Shown in pieces: positions 34,626 through 42,982 of a stretch of 43,596 nt of DNA. Origin of the DNA: Alloprevotella sp. OH1205_COT-284 (lineage in GTDB: Bacteria > Bacteroidota > Bacteroidia > Bacteroidales > Bacteroidaceae); contig NZ_RQYI01000020.1 in NCBI RefSeq assembly GCF_003859795.1, forward strand, positions 1 to 43,596, read 5' to 3'. The notes under the pieces were generated by a model, which saw only the letters and a list, made by a program, of their open reading frames with translations, had not been told where the DNA came from and ran no database searches. How positions within the stretch are numbered: position 1 is the stretch's first letter; each line of letters starts with the position of its first letter. The position numbers and the translations under genes are program-made.

Positions 34626-35057
34626 TTATTTACGTTTCAAGTCGTAGTTCAAACCGGAAGCGGCTTCTTCCCAATCGGAATTCACCATGCGGAGTGTGGT
34701 GTCGCCCTTCTGCACGAAATAAAAATCTTCGTTTTCAAAATCCAATTTCAGGCCGCGCACTTCTACGCCTCCGCGTTGTTCCACCACTTGCTCGGCTTTG
34801 CCGACATATTGGGTGGTCATGTCTTTGCCGTTTTCGGCTTCAAGATAGGTTTCGGTCATGCGAACGCCCATGGTGCTGTCTTGTGCGAGGGCGATTTCAT
34901 AACGAACGCCGGGGCCGTCGGCGGCGGGCACTACACCTTCATAATACAGGGTGTCGGCAACAGCCGCTTCTTCAACTTCCGCACCGGTGCTTTTCGCGGT
35001 GTTCTGGCAAGACGCCATCAAGGCGCAAGCCGTAAAAAACAAAAGGGTCTTTTTCAT
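34626..35057 (-). CDS. NlpE N-terminal-domain lipoprotein lacking the CxxC
   Basis: Lipoprotein of 143 residues from the ATG at 35057. The signal ends in LMASC (lipidated Cys17). The mature part follows the NlpE N-terminal pattern: LYYEGVVPAADGPGVRYEIA, MTETYLEAENGKD, a GGVEVRGLKLDFENEDFYFV segment and a short end LNYDLKRK. In NlpE of enterobacteria the loop after the first strand is CxxC; here it reads AADGPG, so both cysteines are absent, which argues against copper binding or redox sensing by that motif. Outer-membrane location is likely. Confidence 0.8.
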   Translation of the reverse strand: MKKTLLFFTACALMASCQNTAKSTGAEVEEAAVADTLYYEGVVPAADGPGVRYEIALAQDSTMGVRMTETYLEAENGKDMTTQYVGKAEQVVEQRGGVEVRGLKLDFENEDFYFVQKGDTTLRMVNSDWEEAASGLNYDLKRK

Positions 35058-35103
35058 TACTTCTTTTTTTTGAGGTGATAAATATAAGAATTGGTATTTG
35101 AGA

Positions 35104-35111
35104 CAAAGATA
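35104..35111 (-). promoter_or_regulatory. -7 box of the NlpE-like gene
   Basis: Minus strand TATCTTTG, about 46 bases before the start codon; no clear -33 box. Confidence 0.55.
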
Positions 35112-35249
35112 GGCATAATTCACATTCCCTGCCGCTTTATCCCTGTTAAAAAACATTTCGCAGACAACACCCTCTCCCCTTCCCGCAGGAAAGGTCGGCA
35201 TGCGCCAAAGAAAACGGCAGAGAGGCGTTTTTCCATGGATGGGAAAAAC

Positions 35250-35795
35250 CTATCGGATAGGCTTCCGCTGATGAGAAAAACGCTGAAAGACTTCGAGTTG
35301 TCGGGTATAATTTTGCTGATGAAACGTTTCAAAAATGCTATGAAAGGCTTTTTCCCAATCGGTGTCGAGCGAAAAAGGCGTCAGATCCGATCCGACACAA
35401 TTAACATGTTGCAGAGCCGTATTTTCATCTTCATCAAAAAAACACGGATAAGCCAAAGTTGCCTCTTTGAAAGCAGCTTTTATGCTTTTTTGTTCGTCGG
35501 AGGAAATCGCCTCGTCGGTGATGAGGGCTTGATAAAGGGCGAGAAAGTCGGCCAAATGATAAGCCTGATTATCCAACCACTTGAAGTCGGTCGCTTTGGT
35601 CTCGTGAGAGGCCTTGCTCTGCAAATAGAGCAAAGCACAGTGTTGAAATCCGGCCACACGAGAGGCCACCAAACCGACCATGGGATTGCGCATGGTGCGA
35701 ACGCTGCTCTCCAATTCAAAATGAAACACCTCTTGCGCTTGGAGCATCAACTGCCCGAAGACGATGGTGAGCATAAGTAGAAATGTTCTGTTCAT
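35250..35795 (-). CDS. Hypothetical exported protein
   Basis: Protein of 181 residues with a signal peptide (NRTFLLMLTIVFGQLMLQAQ). No family was recognised. The mature part appears helical (FHFELESSVRTMRNPMVGLV, QAYHLADFLALYQALI, DEQKSIKAAFKEATLAYP) and has three cysteines. It lies 54 bases downstream of ruvC on the same strand and may be cotranscribed with it. Confidence 0.75.
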   Translation of the reverse strand: MNRTFLLMLTIVFGQLMLQAQEVFHFELESSVRTMRNPMVGLVASRVAGFQHCALLYLQSKASHETKATDFKWLDNQAYHLADFLALYQALITDEAISSDEQKSIKAAFKEATLAYPCFFDEDENTALQHVNCVGSDLTPFSLDTDWEKAFHSIFETFHQQNYTRQLEVFQRFSHQRKPIR

Positions 35796-35849
35796 AATTC
35801 ATCAGCCATAAAGGTCGAACATTGGTGTGATTGGGGATTGGGAGGCAAA

Positions 35850-36521
35850 TCAACGATGCACGCGTTGAAGATTGTCTTGCACGAAGTCTGCCCAAGAAGC
35901 CGTTTTCTTCCTCTTGTTGCTCCGCTCATCGCGCAACATTGCCACCTGCCCTTTGACGCCCTTGCGCGAAGTGGCAACATGGTGACAATAAGCGGCAGCA
36001 ACGGCATCTGTGGCATCGAGAAAAGGCGGCAAACCCTCGTCGGAGAGTTTCAGCAGCCGTTGTAGCAAACGCGCCACTTGCTCTTTGGAAGCCGCCCCCG
36101 TTCCTGTAATGGTTTGTTTGATTTGCGTCGGGGCATACTCACAAATGGGAATATGACGGGCAATGGCTGCTGCAATGACCACTCCCTGTGCACGCCCCAA
36201 TTTAAGCATGGATTGCACGTTTTTTCCGAAAAAAGGAGCTTCCACGGCCAGCTCATCGGGATGAAACTCTTCGATCAAGGCAATCATTCGTTCGTAAATA
36301 CGCCCCAATTTCAAGTAAACGTCCTTCACTTTGCGTAGGTCGATGGCTCCCATGGCCAGCAATTCCACTTGTTGCCCTTCGGCGGCGATCAGTCCGTAGC
36401 CCAACAAATTGGTTCCCGGATCTATGCCGAGAATGATGCGGTCATGCCGGCGGCTGTTCCGTTCTCTTTCCGTATCGTTGGAAGAAAAGGAAGATTCGGA
36501 AGACGGAGTGTTAGATTTCAT
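35850..36521 (-). CDS. ruvC: Holliday junction resolvase RuvC
   Basis: Endonuclease that cuts Holliday junctions with RuvAB. The 223 residues include the catalytic acids: Asp34 in ILGIDPGTNLLGYG, Glu in LAVEAPFF, and the DATDAVAAAYCHH motif near residue 185. FFGKNVQSMLKLGRAQGV and APTQIKQTITGTGAASKEQV are also typical. The first 27 residues are a Ser/Glu/Arg-rich extension and about 30 residues follow the last motif; both are longer than usual. The frame is open upstream of the chosen ATG but without homology. Confidence 0.95.
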   Translation of the reverse strand: MKSNTPSSESSFSSNDTERERNSRRHDRIILGIDPGTNLLGYGLIAAEGQQVELLAMGAIDLRKVKDVYLKLGRIYERMIALIEEFHPDELAVEAPFFGKNVQSMLKLGRAQGVVIAAAIARHIPICEYAPTQIKQTITGTGAASKEQVARLLQRLLKLSDEGLPPFLDATDAVAAAYCHHVATSRKGVKGQVAMLRDERSNKRKKTASWADFVQDNLQRVHR

Positions 36522-36525
36522 AGGG

Positions 36526-36557
36526 CAAAAATACATCTTATGGCAGTAATGTTGAAA
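36526..36557 (-). promoter_or_regulatory. Promoter abutting the ruvC start codon
   Basis: Minus strand TTTC (36557-36554), a 20-base spacer and TATTTTTG (36533-36526). The -7 box ends 4 bases before the ruvC ATG, so the transcript would be leaderless or nearly so. Confidence 0.5.
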
Positions 36558-36597
36558 GTTTTTCTGTGAAAGATTATTAGCATTCAAATAAAATGAG

Positions 36598-36605
36598 TAC
36601 TTTTG
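36598..36605 (+). promoter_or_regulatory. -7 box of the DUF1573 gene
   Basis: TACTTTTG, matching TAnnTTTG, 34 bases before the start codon; no convincing -33 box. Confidence 0.6.
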
Positions 36606-36639
36606 TCGGACAATACATAAACTTAACACTCAAAAGACC

Positions 36640-37047
36640 ATGTTTAAGAAAGTATTGGCAGTTTTTGTATCTGCCCTGTTTTTGGGCGTGACCGGTGCGG
36701 CAGCGCAAGCCGTGATCACGTTTAAGAAAAGCAACCACAACTTCGGAACTTTCAAGGAAAGCGAACCTCAATCCGTGGAGTTTGTTTTCACCAATACGGG
36801 CGACAAGCCGCTTGTCATCCAACAAGCCTTGGCCTCCTGCGGTTGCACCATTCCCTCTTTCTCACAAGAGCCCATCGCTCCGGGCAAGAGCGGAAAAGTC
36901 AAAGTCGTCTACAACGGTAAAGGCAAGTTTCCCGGACAGTTCAAGAAAAGCATTTCCGTCCGTTCAAATGCCTCCAACGAGCTTGTCCGCGTCTTCATCG
37001 AAGGCAATATGGTGGCAGAAACACCTCAACAAAAGAAAAGCGAATAA
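36640..37047 (+). CDS. DUF1573 domain exported protein
   Basis: Protein of 135 residues. It has a signal peptide (KKVLAVFVSALFLGVTGAAA) and a single immunoglobulin-like DUF1573 domain: FGTFKESEPQSVEFVFTNTG, LASCGCTIPSFSQEPIAPGK and FKKSISVRSNASNELVRVFI. The CGC motif is the family hallmark. Periplasmic, function unknown. Divergent from ruvC and closed by its own terminator. Confidence 0.92.
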   Translation: MFKKVLAVFVSALFLGVTGAAAQAVITFKKSNHNFGTFKESEPQSVEFVFTNTGDKPLVIQQALASCGCTIPSFSQEPIAPGKSGKVKVVYNGKGKFPGQFKKSISVRSNASNELVRVFIEGNMVAETPQQKKSE

Positions 37048-37067
37048 GACTTTCCTTTAATGATTTC

Positions 37068-37137
37068 TTTTCTGCTCGCCGCACCTCTCCCTTTCTCACA
37101 AGAGTTGAAAAGTGCGACGAGCAGAAAATCTTTTTTC
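37068..37137 (+). terminator. Intrinsic terminator after the DUF1573 gene
   Basis: Arms 37068-37084 and 37112-37128 pair over 17 positions with one mismatch and are followed by TCTTTTTT. The loop is long (27 bases). Confidence 0.75.
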
Positions 37138-37186
37138 ATCCCGAGTCGAAAAAGGTTCATTCTGCTCTTTTCATATTCTTCTCTCC

Positions 37187-38242
37187 ATGTTTTCTCATCA
37201 ACACTTGGTTATTATGGCCGGCGGTGTCGGCAGCCGTTTTTGGCCGATGAGCAGCGAAGAGTGTCCGAAGCAATTCATAGACATTCTCGGTTGCGGTCGC
37301 ACCATGATCCAACTCACCATGGATCGTTTCCGAACAATCGTTCCGCCGGAAAACGTTTGGGTCGTCACCTCTCGTCGCTACGAGCGCGTGGTCAAAGAGC
37401 AACTTCCCGAAATCCCATCGTCCAACATTCTGCTCGAACCCTGCATGCGCGGCACGGCTTCCTGCGTCTGCTACGTTTCGTGGAAGATAAAAAAACGCGA
37501 CCCCAAAGCCACGATTGTCGTGACCCCCTCGGATCACAACGTGAAAGACGTGACGGAGTTTCGCCAATGCGTCGACGAAGCCTTGGAATTTGCCGCGGAA
37601 ACCGATGCCATCATCACCCTCGGCATCAAACCCACCGCTCCCTCCACGGGATATGGCTACATCAAAGCCGACCTTTCTTATGCTTCATCTCGCAAACATA
37701 AGATTTTTGCCGTCGATCATTTTCGGGAAAAGCCGGATTTGGAAACCGCCAAGAAGTATGTCGCACAACCCTCCTATTTCTGGAATTCGGGCATCTTCGT
37801 GTGGAGCGTTTCCACCATTGTCAATGCCTTTCGCGTTTATGCCCCTCAAACTTCGGCCATTTTCGAACAGCTCCTTCCCCACTACGACACTCCCGACGAA
37901 CAAGCGGCCATCGACACACAGTTTCCTCTGTGTGAAAACATTTCGGTGGACTATGCCATATTGGAAAAAGCAGAAGACGTTTATGTTCGTCCTTCCGAAT
38001 TTGCTTGGAGCGACTTGGGCACATGGAGCTCTCTTCACGAAGAACTCCCACACGATGCCTATGAAAATGCCGTTGTCGGCGACCGGGTGAAACTTTTCGA
38101 CACCCACCGCTGCATTGTCCACACCTCCGGCCGGCGTCAAGTCGTCGTGCAAGGACTGGACGACTACATCGTGGTCGAAAGGGACGACGCCGTTTTGATT
38201 TGCAAAATGAGCGAAGAGCAACGCATTAAACTATTTCATTGA
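37187..38242 (+). CDS. manC: Mannose-1-phosphate guanylyltransferase
   Basis: Makes GDP-mannose from mannose-1-phosphate and GTP, a donor for surface glycans. The 351-residue protein has only the nucleotidyltransferase part: MAGGVGSRFWPMSSEECPKQ, ILLEPCMRGTASCVCYVSWK, VTPSDHNVKD, STGYGYIKAD, FREKPDLETAKKYV, YFWNSGIFVWSV and SVDYAILEKAEDVYV. It lacks the C-terminal phosphomannose isomerase domain of long ManC proteins. The start at 37187 is the nearest ATG to the conserved part. It could supply the polysaccharide cluster, but it is 14 kb away. Confidence 0.92.
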   Translation: MFSHQHLVIMAGGVGSRFWPMSSEECPKQFIDILGCGRTMIQLTMDRFRTIVPPENVWVVTSRRYERVVKEQLPEIPSSNILLEPCMRGTASCVCYVSWKIKKRDPKATIVVTPSDHNVKDVTEFRQCVDEALEFAAETDAIITLGIKPTAPSTGYGYIKADLSYASSRKHKIFAVDHFREKPDLETAKKYVAQPSYFWNSGIFVWSVSTIVNAFRVYAPQTSAIFEQLLPHYDTPDEQAAIDTQFPLCENISVDYAILEKAEDVYVRPSEFAWSDLGTWSSLHEELPHDAYENAVVGDRVKLFDTHRCIVHTSGRRQVVVQGLDDYIVVERDDAVLICKMSEEQRIKLFH

Positions 38243-38447
38243 CAACGGCATTCACTGAGTTTTCCGTCAAAACACCTTTCATCGGCAGACGAAGGAATGG
38301 ACAGCGAGAAAAGAGCGAAACAATGTAATACACAAATTTTTCTCTCTTTGAAACGCTTGTCGTTCCATTCCTTCGTTCTGCCTATTTCTGTGAAAAATCC
38401 GCCGTTCCCTCTCTGTTCTCTCTGTTTTTCCCTCTCTTCATTCCTCC

Positions 38448-39560
38448 ATGCCCTCTTTTTCCTCCGCCCTGCTTCGTTGGTACTCCGAAAACGGCCGTTC
38501 TCTTCCTTGGCGCAACACACGCGACCCTTATCGCATTTGGATTTCGGAAATTATTCTCCAACAAACCCGCGTCGCACAAGGCTACGAATACTATTTACGT
38601 TTTATCGACCGCTTCCCCACGGTGGAAAAACTGGCCGAAGCTCCTCAGGACGAAGTGATGCGTCTTTGGGAGGGTTTGGGCTACTACTCTCGTGCCCGCA
38701 ATCTTCATGCCGCCGCCCGGCAAGTTGTGTTGCAAGGCCGTTTTCCACAAGACTACGCCGGCGTGAAAGCCCTGAAAGGAGTGGGCGACTACACCGCAGC
38801 CGCCATTTGCTCCTTTGCCTACGGACTTCCCACCGCCGTCGTCGACGGCAACGTCTATCGGGTGCTTGCGCGCTATTTCGGCATAGAAACGCCCATCGAC
38901 ACCACCGAAGGGAAAAAGCTATTTGCCCATTTGGCACAAGAACTGCTTTCTGTCCGACAACCAGCGGTCTACAATCAAGCCATCATGGATTTCGGCGCAT
39001 TGCAATGCACCCCTCGAAATCCCAATTGCAATACCTGTCCGTTGAGTGAAAGCTGTGCGGCCTTGGCCGAAAAGAAAATAGAGCTGCTACCGGTCAAATC
39101 AAAAAAAACGGCCGTATCCCACAGATACCTCATCTATATCCTCATTCTCCGCCACAACGCAAACGAAGAAGCCCTCTATCTCCGAAAACGACCGACAGGC
39201 GACATTTGGGCCGGTCTGTACGAACCCTTGCTCATCGAGTTTCCACATCAGCCCGAAGACGCGGAGATCATCGCCCGATTAGAACAGCTCTCTCTGCTCG
39301 GCCAATCGTCCGTATTGAAGCCGATAGTCCGAAACATCAAGCACCAACTGACCCACCGCCTCCTTCACTGCTCGGCCTTCACGCTGCACGCCCCTCAACA
39401 TCCTCCCACAGATTTCATCGCCGTCCCGTTGTCGGAATTGTCGCGATATGCTTTTCCGAAACTGGTCAATATCATTTTTGACACCATGGATCTGTCGGCA
39501 GCCAAAGAAGTCCGTCTGTCCGACTCGCACCGCGGAGAGTCAGCCCTATCGCTTCAATAA
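38448..39560 (+). CDS. mutY: A/G-specific adenine glycosylase
   Basis: Removes adenine mispaired with 8-oxoguanine. The 370-residue protein has the helix-hairpin-helix GPD domain with Glu34 in WISEIILQQTRV, LKGVGDYTAAAICSFAYG and the catalytic Asp in VVDGNVYRVLAR (about residue 130), then the iron-sulfur cysteines C-x6-C-x2-C-x5-C (CTPRNPNCNTCPLSESC). The NUDIX-like C-terminal domain (YLRKRPTGDIWAGLYEPLLI) recognises oxidised guanine. Its end overlaps the convergent nhaA gene by 15 bases. The 205 bases before it hold no recognised signal. Confidence 0.96.
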   Translation: MPSFSSALLRWYSENGRSLPWRNTRDPYRIWISEIILQQTRVAQGYEYYLRFIDRFPTVEKLAEAPQDEVMRLWEGLGYYSRARNLHAAARQVVLQGRFPQDYAGVKALKGVGDYTAAAICSFAYGLPTAVVDGNVYRVLARYFGIETPIDTTEGKKLFAHLAQELLSVRQPAVYNQAIMDFGALQCTPRNPNCNTCPLSESCAALAEKKIELLPVKSKKTAVSHRYLIYILILRHNANEEALYLRKRPTGDIWAGLYEPLLIEFPHQPEDAEIIARLEQLSLLGQSSVLKPIVRNIKHQLTHRLLHCSAFTLHAPQHPPTDFIAVPLSELSRYAFPKLVNIIFDTMDLSAAKEVRLSDSHRGESALSLQ

Positions 39561-40862
39561 GAGAAAACCGATCAACCCTCCGACGACAGAAGCTCCGAAA
39601 ATAGCGATTTTGGCTTCGAGCAAAAGTTGTGCGCTCTCAAATGCAAGCGTAGAAATAAACATCGACATCGTGAAACCAATGGCGGCAAGAAACGAGATCC
39701 CGACCAACCTTCGCAGGGTAAGCTCCGAGGGAAATTGCGCCCACCCCATGCGTGTGAGCAACAAAGACACCCCGATGATGCCGACACTCTTGCCCAACAA
39801 CAGCCCCACAAAGACTCCCCACATCGTCGAAGACGCCCACAGGGTTGAGAAGTCCACACTGTCAAACGACACTCCGGCGTTGGCCAACGCAAAGACAGGC
39901 ATGATGCCGAAAGTGACAATCGGTGCCAAATAATGTTCGAGCGATTGTGAGGGCGGAACGGCCAGTCGTGCCGTGGTCTGCATTTCTTTCAAAAGATGCA
40001 GCTGTTCTTCTTCCAGCGTGCGCACATCGTTGCCTTTTGTGTTTCTGAAATCGGCGGCCTGCCTACACATCTTTTTCATGAAAGCCGGTTCGCTGAGCGT
40101 AGCCTCTGCCGGAATCATAAAAGCCGCCAACACGGCCGCAATCGTGGCATGCACCCCCGAAAGCAAAAACATCGTCCAAACGCCGCCGATGCCGACAATA
40201 CCGTAAAACAAAAGATTTTTCACCCCCGACTTATTTGCCGCAAACATCACCGTCAGCAACAGCAACCCTACGCCCAAATTACCAAAAGAAATCTCGGAGG
40301 TGTAAAACAAGGCAATGATCACCACCGCCCCCAAATCATCGACCACGGCAAGCGTCGTCAGAAAGACCTTTGCCGCAATCGGCACACGATCGCCCAACAG
40401 ATAAAGCACTCCGAGTGCAAAAGCGATATCCGTGGCCATCGGTATGCCCCACCCACTCGCCGAAACCGCACCGTGGTTAAAAGCCAAATAGAGCAAGGCT
40501 GGCACGATCATTCCCCCGATGGCAGCCCCGATCGGCAAAATCGTCTGCCGGATATTTGAAAGTTCGCCGCCGATAAATTCATGTTTCAACTCCAAGCCCA
40601 CGACAAAAAAGAATACGGACATCAGTCCGTCGTTGATCCAATGGTGCAGAGAGTGGTTAAAATAGAGTCGGTCGTTGAATGCGATCCCTATGCGTTGCTC
40701 AAAAAAATGGAAATACGCTTCCGAAAACGCGGTGTTGGCCAGCACAATGGCCAAAAGCACACTGCCCCCCAACACGATGCTGCCCGATTTTTGCTGTCCG
40801 ACAAATCGTGTCAAAGGGTGAATTACATGTTTTACGATAGTTTGCTGATAAAGTTTTTTCAT
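39546..40862 (-). CDS. nhaA: Na+/H+ antiporter NhaA
   Basis: Inner-membrane exchanger of 438 residues with about 12 membrane helices. The ion-binding acids are in place: Asp145 in PMATDIAFALGVL and the Asp pair 175-176 in LAVVDDLGAVVIIALFY. Other features: NDGLMSVFFFVVGLELKHEF, GVHATIAAVLAAFMIPA and GKSVGIIGVSLLL. A hydrophilic insert of about 60 residues (RNTKGNDVRTLEEEQLHLLK) between helices is longer than in E. coli NhaA. The gene ends inside the 3' end of mutY. Confidence 0.96.
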   Translation of the reverse strand: MKKLYQQTIVKHVIHPLTRFVGQQKSGSIVLGGSVLLAIVLANTAFSEAYFHFFEQRIGIAFNDRLYFNHSLHHWINDGLMSVFFFVVGLELKHEFIGGELSNIRQTILPIGAAIGGMIVPALLYLAFNHGAVSASGWGIPMATDIAFALGVLYLLGDRVPIAAKVFLTTLAVVDDLGAVVIIALFYTSEISFGNLGVGLLLLTVMFAANKSGVKNLLFYGIVGIGGVWTMFLLSGVHATIAAVLAAFMIPAEATLSEPAFMKKMCRQAADFRNTKGNDVRTLEEEQLHLLKEMQTTARLAVPPSQSLEHYLAPIVTFGIMPVFALANAGVSFDSVDFSTLWASSTMWGVFVGLLLGKSVGIIGVSLLLTRMGWAQFPSELTLRRLVGISFLAAIGFTMSMFISTLAFESAQLLLEAKIAIFGASVVGGLIGFLLLKR

Positions 40863-40922
40863 ATGTTTTACGATGATATGATGGAATGAATATATAAGAT
40901 TCCAGAGCTTCGGTTTTCATCT

Positions 40923-41441
40923 CTACTCCAAGCAAGTCAAAATTTCTTTCGTCTCTTTTCTGCGCCGTCCGTGATCGACAAAGGCTTCGGCTGCCCTACC
41001 GATCGGAACCATCACGACCGGTGTGACCTCTTTGTTCAAACCCAGTATCTTTCGGCAGGCCTCCACATCGAAATTACATACCCAACACGTTCCCAACCCT
41101 TTTTCCGCAGCGGCAAGACACAGATGCTCGGTCGCAATCGCAATGTCGATGTCGCCATGCGGACATTCGTCAGAAGGTCGCACCCACTGCTCTCGCTCAT
41201 CTTTGCAAACCACGAAAACGGCCGGTGCTGTGGCAAACCACGCTCTGTCATAGGTTGTTTGAAGCTGCACGAGCAATTCGGGGCGAGTCACATAAAACAA
41301 TCTCCAAGGTTGTTTGTTTACGGCCGATGGTGCAAGGCGCACACATTCAACAATGTAATCGATCGCCGAGGCTGTCGGACGTTCCGGTGCGAAAGCGCGC
41401 ACGGAGGCACGCTCCCGACAAAGTTCTAAAAATACTTTCAT
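40923..41441 (-). CDS. Nitroreductase family protein
   Basis: FMN-dependent oxidoreductase of 172 residues, a common length for the short branch of the family. Visible features: RASVRAFAPERPTASAIDYI, RLAPSAVNKQPWRLFYVT, the DIDIAIATEHLCLAAAEKGL helix, GTCWVCNFD and VVMVPIGRAAE, with the closing basic RRRKETKEI. Substrate unknown. It starts 6 bases after the GNAT gene and is probably cotranscribed with it. Confidence 0.9.
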   Translation of the reverse strand: MKVFLELCRERASVRAFAPERPTASAIDYIVECVRLAPSAVNKQPWRLFYVTRPELLVQLQTTYDRAWFATAPAVFVVCKDEREQWVRPSDECPHGDIDIAIATEHLCLAAAEKGLGTCWVCNFDVEACRKILGLNKEVTPVVMVPIGRAAEAFVDHGRRRKETKEILTCLE

Positions 41442-41447
41442 CGTTTC

Positions 41448-42047
41448 TTATTTGTTGTCGACTTTCGCCGATGCATCCGTTGCATGCACCATGCGCAAAA
41501 ACTGCTGTCCGAAAGCCCTCACCTCTCCCTCTTCCTCGAAACCGACCGAAGCATACAACCGGCGAGCCTGCCGGTTGTCGTCATCGACAAGAAGCACTGC
41601 CGGAAGCGCGCACACCTTGGCCTGCTCCACCGCATTCAACAGCAATCCGCGCCCGACGCCTTTTCCTCTGCATGTCGGTTCCACAGACAAGGAGTCGATG
41701 TAAAATTCTCCCCGCTTGGTTTCATCGGGCATCGTCGCCATTTCCCGGGCATCAAACACCGTGATCCGCGAAAATGTGTTGCGACGCATCGCCTCGTAGC
41801 CCCCGCCGTCGTAGGCCACCACCATGCCTGCCGCTTCGCCATTGAGCAAGGCAATGGTCGAAAAGGCATAACTATATAGCGTATCGGGCAGGCGGCAAAC
41901 TTCCGTCAGTTCTCGCCATGCCTTTTGTTTTTCGTCGGTAAGCGGAAGCCCGAACATCTCCCAATGAAGGGCTTCCAGCACATGGCGAGCCAAGAAAGGA
42001 GCATCTGCCGGCGTAGCTTTTCGGAATTGAAGCGGTGAGATCATCAT
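41448..42047 (-). CDS. GNAT family N-acetyltransferase
   Basis: Acetyl-CoA-dependent transferase of 199 residues from the ATG at 42047 (a second ATG follows immediately). GNAT features: FRKATPADAPFLARHVLEAL, AGMVVAYDGGGYEAMRR, FYIDSLSVEPTCRGKGVGRG (motif A with the CoA-binding RGKGVGRG loop) and DDDNRQARRLYASVGFEEEG. The frame extends 63 bases upstream to another ATG, but that part is outside the domain. Substrate unknown. Confidence 0.9.
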   Translation of the reverse strand: MMISPLQFRKATPADAPFLARHVLEALHWEMFGLPLTDEKQKAWRELTEVCRLPDTLYSYAFSTIALLNGEAAGMVVAYDGGGYEAMRRNTFSRITVFDAREMATMPDETKRGEFYIDSLSVEPTCRGKGVGRGLLLNAVEQAKVCALPAVLLVDDDNRQARRLYASVGFEEEGEVRAFGQQFLRMVHATDASAKVDNK

Positions 42048-42180
42048 CGGTCGTTTTGAGAATAAAAAAATGCGTGGTTTCAAGATGAAAGGAAACGTAA
42101 AAAGCGGCAATCATGCAGACGATTCGCTGAAAAGTTGAAACATCGACTATTTTTCATGAATCCTCATGAGTAAATATAGA

Positions 42181-42188
42181 CAAAAATA
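42181..42188 (-). promoter_or_regulatory. -7 box of the GNAT-nitroreductase operon
   Basis: Minus strand TATTTTTG, about 134 bases before the start codon; -33 region not convincing. Confidence 0.45.
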
Positions 42189-42867
42189 CGAAAAAAGATT
42201 TGTACTACCGATGATTTTGAAGTTTTTTTCAGCATCATGTCCGGTTTGAGTTTTCTCTTTCCTTCAAAATAAGTCTTGTTACCAACTAAGTTATATCCTT
42301 TTATCTGCCAACACGAGCTTTTCCACAGGTAAGTCAAGTTTGTACAATAGATTCAAAAAAACTAATCATCCAACACTATTAATTCTGCTCCAAAAGGCGT
42401 TTTCATTCGTAATCGTATAATAATATTTGTAGCCTTGTTGAAACTGGCCGACTTTCCTCAAACAACATACCTCTTGGAATACATACACCTGCACACACTA
42501 AAAGAAAGGATTTACCCATTACTGTTATCCACCATCGTCTACGTCTTTCGTCCAAAAAACCGACGAGGAGAATCCTCCACAACCAACCTCCACACTTAAT
42601 CATTACACCTGCAGAAATCATTTGGCAACTAAATCCCTCTTCACTATGCAGCGACGAGATTTGGTTGGCAAAATTGAATTGATGGAATAATCTTATAACA
42701 ATCTAAGGTGCAACGAATTAAGAAAACACTAAAGCAGTTCAACAATAGTTTTGATAATCCCTCTTCAAATGCTTTACTATAATATTCCTCCATCACTTAC
42801 TCTTGTCATCTGCTCTTGCCGATGAGCATGTCAGATAATATTGTTTCCTTATTTTTTCGTAAAAAAC
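42189..42867. other. AT-rich gene-free stretch
   Basis: About 680 bases clearly richer in A and T than the rest of the window. The longest open frame (72 codons, minus strand, 42403-42621) has no recognisable features. A GAGGAAAGTC string on the minus strand near 42455 recalls RNase P RNA but nothing around it fits. It may be remnant or acquired DNA linked to the BspA-like gene. Confidence 0.4.
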
Positions 42868-42898
42868 TTTGTGATCATTCTATTTCTTCTTACTTTCG
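42868..42898 (+). promoter_or_regulatory. Promoter of the BspA-like gene
   Basis: TTTG (42868-42871), a 19-base spacer and TACTTTCG (42891-42898), one base off the -7 consensus. Leader of about 80 bases. Confidence 0.6.
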
Positions 42899-42982
42899 CC
42901 GCGTCAAAAGCGAGAATGCTTGCTCATCGCAGCGTTCAGTGTTTTCTTGTATCTCATCTCTTTAACTCCATAAATATTGTTT

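Noticed and set aside
42440-42470. GAGGAAAGTC on the minus strand, as in RNase P RNA
   Set aside because: The rest of the RNase P core and its 3' conserved segments are absent from the flanking sequence.
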